Shown piece after piece: positions 51,060 to 60,486 of a stretch of DNA of 64,000 bases. Each line of letters begins with the position of its first letter. Positions within the stretch are counted from its first letter, which is position 1. Below the pieces are notes generated by a model. The model worked only from the letters and a program-made list of their open reading frames with translations, was not told where the DNA came from and did not search any database. Position numbers and translations under genes: made by a program. The stretch comes from Megaleporinus macrocephalus (Eukaryota > Chordata > Actinopteri > Characiformes > Anostomidae), in NCBI GenBank assembly GCA_021613375.1, contig CM038702.1:27449349-27513348 (forward strand). The letters are read 5' to 3'.

Positions 51060-51274
51060 TGTTGTATTTACACTCATATATAGTTGCTCTGGATAATAAG
51101 CACTATTAGACAATACACCTCCTCCCCGCTAGAGGGCTGTTTGAATGGTAAATAAGAGAGAAGGAAGAGAAGAAGTGTGCGTAGGTGAGAAGGAGAAAAA
51201 GCAGCGACTAAGTGAAGTAAAGACAACTAAAAGAGCTCGCCGTTGTCCTGTGTTTTTGACTCACCCACATAACA
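51060..51274 (+). repeat. 5' LTR
   Basis: Begins TGTTGTATTTACACTC and ends CACCCACATAACA, giving TG...CA termini. A TATATA at 51077-51082 may be the promoter TATA element. No canonical AATAAA is present; AATAAG words lie at 51094 and 51151. The gag reading frame is open from an ATG at 51145 within the LTR through its end. Confidence 0.93.
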
Positions 51275-51277
51275 ATT

Positions 51278-51291
51278 TGGCGACGAGGATG
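51278..51291 (+). promoter_or_regulatory. primer binding site, tRNA-Ser(GCT)
   Basis: TGGCGACGAGGATG, three bases after the LTR, is the exact complement of the last 14 bases (including CCA) of vertebrate tRNA-Ser(GCT). The final ATG of the site is the likely gag start codon. Confidence 0.88.
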
Positions 51292-52740
51292 AGTGTTTCA
51301 GTAGCGACCCCACCGCCGTTCCTACCTCATGTAGGTGAGCCACCAATACCGTTTGTTACATGGCGGAAATTTTTCGACAACTACATGCTTGTAATACATG
51401 CTACGGGAGACGCATGGCCAGACGCGAGGAAACGTGCAGTTTTACTACATTGTCTGGGTACGGAAGAACAGCGGTTATTCTACACTCTGCCAGATCAAGG
51501 TACAACGTTTGGAGAAGCAATGACTGCCCTCGAGAAGCATTTCGTACCGAAGGTAAATGTAGTGGCATGCAGACACACTTTCAGACAGCGAGTTCAACGA
51601 GCTGATGAAACCGCGTCTCAGTACGTGGCTGCTTTAAGAGCTTTAGCTACACCGTGTGCTTTTGGACAAATGGAGAGCGAGATGATTAGGGATCAGCTCA
51701 TTTCCAACGCTTATCTTAGTGCTGTGAAGGACAAGTTACTACTGGAAGAAAATCTCACATTGGACAAAGCTCAGACAATTGCATGCCAGATAGAGGCAGC
51801 GGTTAAAAATGCCGCGCTGCTTTCGTCCACTAATCCGGTTCAGACTGCATCAGTACAGGCAGTGGGTGCGGCTAATGCACAATTGCGAGGGAAAAGAGGA
51901 CCGCGCACAGCTAAAGCCCTAACGCAAGACCGTCGCAAACAAACAAATACTAACCAACAGCAACGTAAATGCTTCAGATGTGGTTCTGGCAAGCACTTAG
52001 CAAATGATATAAACTGCCCAGCTGCTTCAGTAAAATGTAACAACTGTAGAAAAAAGGGGCATTTCGCAAAGGTCTGCAAGTCAGCTGTGAGTGAAGTGAG
52101 GGAAGTGGTGGTGCCAGAGCTAGCTGTGCTGTACATAGGCGATGTTAAAAGGGTGGCAGAAGCTCATGATAAAATCACATGCACTGTTAACATTGAAGCA
52201 CCTTTAGGAAATTCTCACGCTTTGGAGCTAATTGTAGATAGTGGAGCTTCTGTATCTATTCTGCCAGAAACCTTGTACAAACAATATTTTGGTAATTGCT
52301 CACTCAGAAAACCTGCAGTCAAACTACTCACTTATGCTAAACAGGAACTAGCTGTGATTGGATGTTTACCAGCGGTGGCTACCATGACAGATCAAAGAGA
52401 AAAAATTCCAGTCTGCTTTTACATTGTCAAAGCTGGATCTCCTTTGTTAGGCCTGGACCTAATTAAAGCGCTCAACATTAACATCATAAGGGGCAAGGTG
52501 AGCTATATCAAGGAGGACAATTCTAATGCGCCACCAGCGGTCAGAAAAGATTCTGCAGTGTACAATGTTTGTGCTGCTTCACCCCATTCGCTTGGATGTG
52601 TGAAAGGGTTCATGCACAAGGTACAGATAGACAAAGCGGTGCAGCCTGTACGTCAAAAATTGAGACGCTTACCATTGAGCATACGTAAGGTGCTCAAGTG
52701 TCAGCGGAGCTCAATCGCTTACTCACAGCAGGCATCATAG
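51289..52740 (+). CDS. gag: gag-protease polyprotein
   Basis: Structural capsid protein plus aspartic protease of the retrotransposon, 483 residues from the ATG at 51289. I prefer this start because it follows the LTR and has A at -3; the frame is also open from an ATG at 51145 inside the LTR, which would add 48 residues. Residues about 20-165 are a typical retrotransposon Gag core. Two zinc knuckles follow: C228-X2-C-X4-H-X6-C243 (long last spacing) and C250-X2-C-X4-H-X4-C263 (canonical). The protease active site is DSGA at 317-320, with LLGLDLI at 386-392 near its end. The frame then runs into the first residues of the RT linker before stopping at 52738. The RT continues in the -1 frame. 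Confidence 0.92.
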   Translation: MSVSVATPPPFLPHVGEPPIPFVTWRKFFDNYMLVIHATGDAWPDARKRAVLLHCLGTEEQRLFYTLPDQGTTFGEAMTALEKHFVPKVNVVACRHTFRQRVQRADETASQYVAALRALATPCAFGQMESEMIRDQLISNAYLSAVKDKLLLEENLTLDKAQTIACQIEAAVKNAALLSSTNPVQTASVQAVGAANAQLRGKRGPRTAKALTQDRRKQTNTNQQQRKCFRCGSGKHLANDINCPAASVKCNNCRKKGHFAKVCKSAVSEVREVVVPELAVLYIGDVKRVAEAHDKITCTVNIEAPLGNSHALELIVDSGASVSILPETLYKQYFGNCSLRKPAVKLLTYAKQELAVIGCLPAVATMTDQREKIPVCFYIVKAGSPLLGLDLIKALNINIIRGKVSYIKEDNSNAPPAVRKDSAVYNVCAASPHSLGCVKGFMHKVQIDKAVQPVRQKLRRLPLSIRKVLKCQRSSIAYSQQAS

Positions 52741-55286
52741 AACGCGTAGATGCATCCGAATGGGTTAGTCCCCTTGTGGTGGCACGAAAGCGCAAAGGGG
52801 GACTGCGGCTTTGTGTTGATCTTCGGGAACCCAATAAAAGTGTAATCATGGACTGTTACCCTCTTCCCCATATGGAAGACTTGTTTGCAGAACTGGCGGG
52901 GGCTACACACTACAGTCAGATTGACTTGAGTTCAGCTTACCACCAATTACCTCTGCATCCTGAAAGCCGCAAGCTGACTGCTTTCATAACACACGAGGGG
53001 GTATTCCAATTTACACGTGTTCCGTTCGGTTTGGCCTCAGCACCTTCAGCGTTCCAGAAAATGATGGAGACAATCCTGAAGGACCTACCCGGGGTACAGA
53101 ACTACCTAGACGACATAATAGTCTATGGAAATTCAAGGGAAACGCATGACAGGCACCTGCAAACTGTTCTACAGCGTCTTAAAGACACTGGACTTCAGAT
53201 TAACTTGGATAAAAGCGCTTTTGGTCAAACCAACATAACATTTCTGGGCCATGTCATTTCTAAAGATGGGTTGCGTCCAAGCACAGATCATCTAACTGCC
53301 ATTGCTGAAGCTCCTGCACCAAAAGACATGGCAGCACTGCGCTCCTTTTTGGGTTTAACTTCTTGGTTCAGTAAATTTCTGCCAAACTATGCTACATTGG
53401 TAGAACCCTTGCGACTACTGCTTAGAGCAAACTCTCAGACTGAACTACAGTGGAATGATGCAGCAGACGAAAGCTTCACCAAACTGAAAACAATGCTTCT
53501 AAAAAGCCCTGCACTTGCCATCTATGACCCCAAATTACCCACCTTCATCTCTACAGATGCCTCAGATTACGGATTAGGGGCTGTCTTGACTCAGCTGCAT
53601 GAAGATAAGGTTGAACGTGTTGTTGCCTTTGCTTCCCGTACGCTGTCAACTGCTGAGAGGAAGTACTCCACGACAGAAAAAGAAGCCCTAGCCTGTGTAT
53701 GGGCCGTGGAACGATGGAGGACTTATGTGTGGGGCCACAGATTCACACTTCGTACTGACCATCAAGCTCTCACAACTCTCCTCAACACCAAAGGCATGAA
53801 TAGAGCTGGTATGAGGATTGCGCGATGGTCGGCTAGGCTGATGTGTTTTCAGTATGATGTGCAGTACCGTCCAGGTAGCCAAAATTTTATGGCTGATGGC
53901 CTTTCACGTCTTCCCCTCAGCAACTCCAATAATGCTATTGATGCAGAGCAGGACTTGTTCACAGAGATAGCTGAGATTTCTCCTCTCCTGACTGCAATAC
54001 CTCTCGCAGACTTCAAAGCTGAATGTGAGGACTGTCCTGAATTAGCAGAACTACGACGGATCATTTGTTCAGGATGGCCAAAGGTGAAAAAGTCTCTTCC
54101 AGGCGTGATACAGTCATATTTCCTAGTGCGACATGAACTCGCTGTTGAGGCGCCACTGATTTTTCGTGGAACACGTCTGGTGGTTCCTAAGTCCCTGCGA
54201 GAGAGGATAGTACACCTAGTGCATGAAGGTCATCAGGGTATAGTTCGCACGAAACAACGCCTCACAGAGCTTTACTGGTGGCCACGCATGGATGACTTAG
54301 TCCACACAGTTCTGTCATATTGTTCAGTTTGCCAGGCTTGTGACAAAACAGCCAGAACAACTCCTACCCCTTTACAGCCTGTGCAGTTCCCAGGTAGCCC
54401 TTTTCAACATGTAGCTATTGACATTGTGGGTCCGTTCGACCGTGGGGCCTATGATTGTAGATTTGCCATTACCCTTGTGGATTTCTTCAGTAAATGGCCA
54501 GAAGTAGGCTTTGCTGCAAATGCAACAACAGACACGGTTATTACATTCCTGACTTCAGTCTTTGCACGTGAAGGAAATCCCTGTGCCATCACCACAGACA
54601 ATGGTCCGCAGTTTACATCTTCAGCTTTCGCTGAATTCTTAAGGGAAAGGGGCATCAAGCACATCAGAACAAGTGTCTACCACCCTCAAGCTAACGGCTG
54701 TGTAGAACGATTCAACAGAGTTCTTAAGGACTGTATTCAAGCAGCCCAAGCAGCACAACGACCATGGAAGTCTGCAGTAACTGAGATGCTTCACAGTTAT
54801 CGTGCTACGGCTCATGCAACTACTGGAGAATCCCCGTTTCAGCTTCTGAGGGGTAGACCTATGCGAACAAAACTGCATGTCCTACCACCAGCACAGGATA
54901 GTAAAAGGGACACTAAAGTCAAAACCAGAGTGGCCTTGCAACAGGCCAAGAGTAAACTCTACATTGATGTCAAGAGAGGTGCAAAGCCTTCCAAGATCAA
55001 AGTTGGTGACAAGGTGCGAGTACGAAAACCTTTCCATGTGGGAAAGGGAGAGAGACAATTCACAGATCCTTTGTCTGTGCAGCAACAAACAGGGCTAAGC
55101 ACTTTCATCCTGAGTGATGGGAAAAGGTGGAATGCATCTCGCCTTTCTCTCTGCCCAGAGAGAGAAGATTCATCTAGGGCTGGTATGACCGAGGAAAATA
55201 TCAGCCCACCGCAGACTCCTGCAACACGCACCCTGCCAGAGAGAGAGAGACAACCTCCGGCTTGGACTAAAGACTATGTGATGTGA
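52698..55286 (+). CDS. pol: pol: reverse transcriptase, RNase H and integrase
   Basis: An 862-codon frame copies element RNA into DNA and integrates it. Numbering from GTG at 52698 is arbitrary, since this frame lacks its own initiation signal and would be reached as a fusion with gag-protease. RT has catalytic D76 (SQIDLSSAYHQ) and YLDD at 136-139. RNase H has D287 (TDAS), the TEKE motif at 326-329, D354 and D400. Integrase has a zinc finger H509-X2-H512...C542-X2-C545, then D575, D634 and E670, giving D-X58-D-X35-E. A chromatin/GPY-like module lies near 765-780 (KIKVGDKVRVRKP). The frame opens only at 52689 and overlaps the gag frame by about 50 bases. All catalytic residues are intact. Confidence 0.93.
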   Translation: MSAELNRLLTAGIIERVDASEWVSPLVVARKRKGGLRLCVDLREPNKSVIMDCYPLPHMEDLFAELAGATHYSQIDLSSAYHQLPLHPESRKLTAFITHEGVFQFTRVPFGLASAPSAFQKMMETILKDLPGVQNYLDDIIVYGNSRETHDRHLQTVLQRLKDTGLQINLDKSAFGQTNITFLGHVISKDGLRPSTDHLTAIAEAPAPKDMAALRSFLGLTSWFSKFLPNYATLVEPLRLLLRANSQTELQWNDAADESFTKLKTMLLKSPALAIYDPKLPTFISTDASDYGLGAVLTQLHEDKVERVVAFASRTLSTAERKYSTTEKEALACVWAVERWRTYVWGHRFTLRTDHQALTTLLNTKGMNRAGMRIARWSARLMCFQYDVQYRPGSQNFMADGLSRLPLSNSNNAIDAEQDLFTEIAEISPLLTAIPLADFKAECEDCPELAELRRIICSGWPKVKKSLPGVIQSYFLVRHELAVEAPLIFRGTRLVVPKSLRERIVHLVHEGHQGIVRTKQRLTELYWWPRMDDLVHTVLSYCSVCQACDKTARTTPTPLQPVQFPGSPFQHVAIDIVGPFDRGAYDCRFAITLVDFFSKWPEVGFAANATTDTVITFLTSVFAREGNPCAITTDNGPQFTSSAFAEFLRERGIKHIRTSVYHPQANGCVERFNRVLKDCIQAAQAAQRPWKSAVTEMLHSYRATAHATTGESPFQLLRGRPMRTKLHVLPPAQDSKRDTKVKTRVALQQAKSKLYIDVKRGAKPSKIKVGDKVRVRKPFHVGKGERQFTDPLSVQQQTGLSTFILSDGKRWNASRLSLCPEREDSSRAGMTEENISPPQTPATRTLPERERQPPAWTKDYVM

Positions 55287-55742
55287 TGACGTAGTTGGTG
55301 AAAGAAAAAAAAATGAAAAGAAGACATGTAAAGGGTGTAGGCGGATCGCTGCCCTATAAAAAAGAAATGTAACGAAATGATAATGCAAATGTGAATTTAA
55401 GGTTAAAGTGAAAACTTGAGTTATTATGAGTCTTGAGAGTGTACTTTAGTTAATACATAGAGTCAAGACTTAAAGTTGGATACATAACTGTTAGTTCTTT
55501 TGACAAATGTTGTTATATTGGTTAAGTCCTAACATTTGAAGCACTTTTGTACTACAGCTATTCTCTAAATGTTTCTGAAAGCGACTGTTCAAACTTGTTT
55601 GCACTAATTTCATTAGTCATTGTAAACAAACAAACAAGGTAAAGAGATTGTTAGTACAGAACATACCATGTTATGTTATATCACAGAAGATTTGTTAACA
55701 CATTAAGTTTACAATGAGTTAGTAATGTTTTGTGAGTAAAGG
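55287..55742 (+). other. 3' untranslated region and short polypurine tract
   Basis: There is no env or other ORF between pol and the 3' LTR. AAAGGG(G) at 55738-55744 is the only purine run abutting the LTR and may act as the plus-strand primer. It is short for a polypurine tract. Confidence 0.6.
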
Positions 55743-55957
55743 GGTTGTGTTTACACTCATATATAGTTGCTCTGGATAATAAGCACTATTAGACAATACA
55801 CCTCCTCCCTGCTAGAGGGCTGTTTGAATGGTAAATAAGAGAGAAGGAAGAGAAGAAGTGTGCGTAGGTGAGAAGGAGAAAAAGCAGCGACTAAGTGAAG
55901 TAAAGACAACTAAAAGAGCTCGCCGTTGTCCTGTGTTTTTGACTCACCCACATTACA
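55743..55957 (+). repeat. 3' LTR
   Basis: It is 215 bp and differs from the 5' LTR at four places: first base G for T, position 7 G for A, one C/T near 55810, and T for A near the end (CATTACA against CATAACA). The first change replaces the canonical TG start with GG. Confidence 0.93.
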
Positions 55958-55962
55958 AAAGG
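55958..55962. repeat. target-site duplication, right (AAAGG)
   Basis: Copy of the bases at 51055-51059. The pre-insertion site would have read GCGGC-AAAGG-CTATC. Confidence 0.8.
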
Positions 55963-56742
55963 CTATCTGACCAGGCCTCGCAAGGTAAGCATGTTGTGAC
56001 TTCGGGTGATATGTTTAGAAAGCTTGCACTTACAGAACAGGGCTAGCAGGCTACAGGTTACTGCTTGTCTGTTAGCTACATCTTGAATACATGGAAGAAA
56101 GACAACTGTTGCAGACTGAGAGAAACTAGGCTGATTCTCAGGATAGTCTGAAATGGAATCTGGTTCTGGTGGCTCTAGGGTTAGGGTTAGTCCAGTACCA
56201 CTACTAGACGGAGTGTCCTTTTTCAGCTCGTGATGGTATTTGACACTTTAGACAATCTGTACCTTTTCTGCCACTGGACACGCCCCCAGCAGTTGATTTT
56301 GTAATTATTTTAAAACCTAATTTACTACCTTGCCAGTTTTTTAAATCACTCAAATTCCACCACGTGTTTAATAACAAATGTTGCTGTGTGACATCTGCTG
56401 ACTCTAAAAGCTAATAAACTTTAATGTGAGCTCTTTATAATTAAAGAACTTAATGTAAAGCGAAATACAGCAGGATACATTGATAATAGCAGGACAACAG
56501 TAATCGCTAGAGATTAAACTTTAAATTGCAACAACTATGTGATTTTTCAAGCTAAATTTGTTACAGAATAAGATCTGGATAGTTCTGTTTTTTCCACCAC
56601 CTGCAACAAAATTTCCTGCCGATAACAACCTGATACAAATATTGGAAGTATCTGTAAACACTCTTAAAAATGTTTTCTGAAGCTTTCTTTAGGTCATAAA
56701 ACTATAAAGAAGCAAATATATATGTATCAGTATTTTTCACTA
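55963..56742. other. non-coding sequence, no gene seen
   Basis: No exon or known repeat. A single GGGTTAGGGTTAG at about 56178 is too short to be telomeric. Confidence 0.45.
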
Positions 56743-57130
56743 TACAGTACCGCCAAAATGTCCAAAATCTCAGAGATCTGTCAAAAATATTCAGAGAGTC
56801 CTTCCCATGAGTGAACTGAAATACTTTCAACTACACCCATTGCAACAAGAAAATGACTGACCAATTGAAGAGGACACTTCAGAACTGCTACACAAGAGCC
56901 TAAGGTCACCATGTCAGCAACAGGGGTATAAAGTCTCACCTCACTGGGCTGTGGAATAGTAAACCAAGTTCTCCAGAGTTGTGGAGCTCCATTCAATACC
57001 TTCAAGATGAGCTGGAGTGGCTTTTGCGAGCCATAACTATTCATCCAACATCAACCAACATGTTGTGTAGTGGCTGTTACTGCAGCCAAGTGAAAAAATA
57101 CTCTTGATCTTGACATTTTGTTTTTCAGTA
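56743..57130 (+). mobile_element. MITE-like relic with Tc1-type C-terminal fragment
   Basis: It starts at a TA with CAGTACCGCCAAAATGTCCA. Bases 56985-57060 read roughly as SSIQYLQDELEWLLRAITIHPTS, resembling the Tc1 segment NPIEHLWDEL...R.RPTS after the third catalytic residue. The rest (56760-56960) is a known-looking fish repeat without coding sense. The right end is unclear. Confidence 0.5.
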
Positions 57131-57639
57131 AATATTTTTGAAACAATTTGAACATTTATTTTATGTACACACACAAAAACACACACACGTAAATATATAT
57201 AGATTACTGTACACTACACCAACAACTGTAAATATAGAGCGAAGATACAGTTTCTGATTACATCAAATCTCATACAAACTGTGTTGAAAGGATGAAACCA
57301 CAGCTCAGATGTTTAGAAGCCCACATGTACACGGTCCAGTTTCATGTATCTCCCCTTCAAAGCTGCTCTTACCTGCACTGTTAGAGCTCTCCATACCGAC
57401 ACACACAGCTAACCACAGCTACAGCAGGTGGTCTCATGGCTGTAGGTGTGTGTGCAGGATAATCCGATTACTCCTCATTAACCTCCAGACGCAGCACAGA
57501 TAGAGCAGTCTGCATGAAAGAAGGAGGAAAAGATGGAAAAAGGGAGCAACTCCCATCACCAGAGCTGAAGCGAGGGTGTGTGCATCCCTCTACAACACCA
57601 GCCAATACAGGAGACAGTGATGCTCAGCCCAACCCCCAG
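57131..57639. other. non-coding sequence, no gene seen
   Basis: Nothing recognised beyond a short CACACACAC near 57170-57188. Confidence 0.4.
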
Positions 57640-58098
57640 ACCCACACCCTTTCCCGTTCTCTCCCGCTCTATATCTCACTACCCTTCCCCTCTCTCTCTC
57701 TCTCTTTCTCTTACTACCCTTCCCCTCTCTGTCTCTCACTACCATTCCCCTCTCTCTGCTACTACCCCTCCTCTCTCTGTCTTACTACACTTCCCCTTTC
57801 TCTCTCTTACTACCCCTCCCCTCTCTCTCTATTACTACCATTCCTCTCTCCCTCTTACTACACTTTCCATCTCTCTCTATTACTACCCTTCATCTCTGTC
57901 TTTCTCTCTTACTACCCCTCCACTCTCTCTCTTACTACAATTTCTCTAAATTCCTCACACCCCGGCTCTTACTACAATTCCTCTAAATTCCTCACACCCC
58001 TTTCTTTCCTCTTCTTATCATCTCTTCCCTTTTCTTTCCTGTGTTGTCTGTGTTTTATGCTTCTCATTCCCCATCTCTTTTCCACCCTCTCTACCTTT

Positions 58099-58132
<34 letters not shown>
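57640..58132. repeat. pyrimidine-rich degenerate array TCTCTTACTACCCCTCC...
   Basis: CTCTCTTACTACCCTTCCCC-like units of about 25-30 bp recur through 57960. A ~40-bp word (TTACTACAATT then CCTCTAAATTCCTCACACCCC) occurs twice at 57934-58000. The tract ends in (TC)n at 58101-58132. The 217- and 123-residue ORFs are low-complexity artefacts. Confidence 0.85.
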
Positions 58133-58135
<3 letters not shown>

Positions 58136-58230
58136 GTGGTGGTTGCATTGCACTGATTAAATTTTAATGGTTCCTGTATAATGAACTGGCAGCTCCTATA
58201 GTCAGAATAACTATAATACACATACCTATA

Positions 58231-58260
58231 ACAGAACACACACACACACACACACACACA
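58231..58260. repeat. (CA)n microsatellite
   Basis: Clean CA run. Confidence 0.9.
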
Positions 58261-59050
58261 CTCGACATATTACATATTAAAACAACACATACAAAATATG
58301 CATGCGAGTGCACACATGCACACAATTGCATACATATATTACAACATATTACAACATATTAGAGCACATGAAATATATGAAATACCCAGAGGCGCATATA
58401 CGTATACAGACCCAGACAACAGTACATTTAGACAAACAGTGATAATCTGCAGAATTATAGTAATTAATTATATGATGATTCATTCTATTATGAAAAAACA
58501 CATGATCATTACAGAATCTTGCATTAGCTCTCACATAGTCTTACATAGCTCACATCTTCTCTGGTGCTAATATAATTACTATACAATTACTGGCATCTAA
58601 TATTACTTCATTATTTGCAATCACATGTTATTCACAGATGATGTGTAAGATCCTGTTGTTCTCTGCCTTTGTTTGATTGGAAACACAAATATTATGCTGC
58701 ATTAGCATTGTTTATTGTATATTATTTTACATTTCTCCTCAGTGATAACATTCTCAATTCTGATTACCATGAATGTACCATGGGACAAACAAGTTTCTAG
58801 TGGGTTGTATTTTTTATCATCAGAATTTTACATTATTTATTTAAGAAAAAGTCATTTATACACCTAGTCATTATTTCTAGATGTCTTTCTAAAAACTGTT
58901 ATTGCACATAAGGAGGAATAAAATAAGGCTTTACAGCTATACATTCTATTATAATTACCTCCTTCTAACTATGTTCATTTCATTTCATTTTGGAAAGCAG
59001 AAGGACCTACTCCATTAAAAAGGAAGCTGAGTGCAGGATTAATGCCAACC
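58261..59050. other. non-coding sequence, no gene seen
   Basis: AT-rich. No exon or repeat family recognised. Confidence 0.45.
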
Positions 59051-59311
59051 ATCACTGCTACTGAGTACTTATTGGTTAGCTGTAATGTTTCTTAGCACTC
59101 ACTGGTTAGTGTTATTGCTATCAAGCACATATTGGTTAGCATTTCTGCTACTGAATAATTATTGGTTAACTATACTGTTTCTGAGTATTTACTGATTTCG
59201 TTATTGTTACTGTGCACTGATTGGTTAGCCTTACTGCTGCTGAATGCTGATTGGTTAGCCTTACTGCTACTGATCACTGATTGGTTAGCATTTCTGCTAC
59301 TAAGTGCTGAC
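59051..59311. repeat. 30-bp minisatellite, 8-9 units
   Basis: ATTGGTTAGC (or close variants) occurs at about 59072, 59102, 59132, 59162, 59192, 59221, 59251 and 59281, a strict 30-bp rhythm. TACTGCTACTGAGCACTG-like sequence fills each unit. Each unit carries an ATTGG (inverted CCAAT) word. Confidence 0.9.
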
Positions 59312-60015
59312 TGACTGCAGAGCTGTTCACCTCACTGGTTTAGTAAAACTTGTTTTGCTCACTGAGTTGACAAACATACTAGTACTATAACGTTTTTAAA
59401 ATTGGGTTTCAAAATTGTTTTGTGTTGTTTTTATTGTAGTGTGTTGAGCAAATTAGTGCATATTCTGTGTAAAAAAATATAAAATATGCTTTTGTGCAAA
59501 GACTCCCTAGGAACCCATTCATTTGAGACTCACTCTGGAGCACCAACTGTCTTACCAACCCAGAAGACAACACAGAGTAGGTATCCTCATGAGAAATGAT
59601 CTAGCTAGCAGGTGGAATTGCACATAACTAAACTACAGAAAAAAAAACTAGGGGTGAAATGCAACGTAGTAAACAAATAAATAAAAATTGAAACAATAAA
59701 CAGTAAATGGAAGCATTTACATTTTAACATTATAATTTCTGAATTGTTACACCTCTGAAACATACATCTATGTATGAACCTTCTTTCTGTTACCACAGTG
59801 TGATAAAATTGGCAAACAACTGTGTTTTAATATGACTTCAATTATAGCAGGAGAAATCAGAAGAACATTACTGAGCGGAATACAAAACACGGGCTCTCAT
59901 TTACTTCACTTCATTCATTTCATAGATCGTGGAAATTACTACACATACTGCTACCATCTCGTCTCATTCTCTCTGTCTGTCTCTCTGCCAATTCTCTCCC
60001 CCTGTTTTCTCTCCC

Positions 60016-60061
<46 letters not shown>

Positions 60062-60166
60062 TTCTCTCTCTATTTCATCTCTCTACCTCTCTCTCATTTT
60101 CTTGTTTAAATAAATAAATAAATAACAGTGTAACAGCAGGAGACAGTATGAAACCCCATCAGCCAT

Positions 60167-60247
<81 letters not shown>

Positions 60248-60486
60248 GCTCCATTGATTGGTTCATGAATCAAAATAAATCACAGCTCTGTTTTTACTAT
60301 GTACATACATTAGGGTGAAAATCACTTCTGCTGGTGTCCGGACAAAAATTACTATCAGGATATCTTTCAGGCTGGTTGACCCATTAAAGGGTCCATTTCC
60401 CACATTTTATTTCACTTCACATATTGTTTGTGGTTTTATAAACCAAAAGCCCCTGTGCGTTTACAGCTGATACACACCAAACAATG
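59312..60486. other. non-coding sequence with two microsatellites
   Basis: No gene seen. (TC)n lies at about 60020-60058 and (CA)n at 60172-60241, with TAAATAAATAAATAA at 60108-60123. Confidence 0.55.
60172..60241. repeat. (CA)n microsatellite, ~70 bp
   Basis: Uninterrupted CA run. Confidence 0.95.

Larger units (their letters stand above)
51060..55957 (+). mobile_element. Ty3/gypsy-type LTR retrotransposon, near-complete
   Basis: A 4898-bp element bounded by two 215-bp LTRs and AAAGG duplications. The order is 5' LTR, tRNA-Ser primer site, gag-protease, RT-RNase H-integrase, about 450 bp of untranslated sequence, 3' LTR. Protease-RT-RNase H-integrase order defines Ty3/gypsy. The tRNA-Ser primer, paired zinc knuckles and lack of env point towards the Mag-like branch, which is an inference. 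LTR copies differ at 4 of 215 positions (about 98% identity), so insertion was fairly recent compared with the transposon relics around it. A -1 frame break between protease and RT is the only visible lesion. Confidence 0.95.

Noticed and set aside
51840..52136. 98-residue minus-strand ORF inside gag
   Set aside because: Shadow of the gag coding sequence.
51060..55957. Endogenous retrovirus with env
   Set aside because: No ORF lies between pol and the 3' LTR, and the domain types are those of a Ty3/gypsy retrotransposon.
55828..56046. 72-residue ORF near the retrotransposon end
   Set aside because: It is the LTR copy of the gag-frame opening running into host DNA, not a gene.
57514..58167. 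217-residue ORF on the plus strand
   Set aside because: Mostly translation of a pyrimidine-rich tandem array. The non-repetitive start has no recognisable domain.
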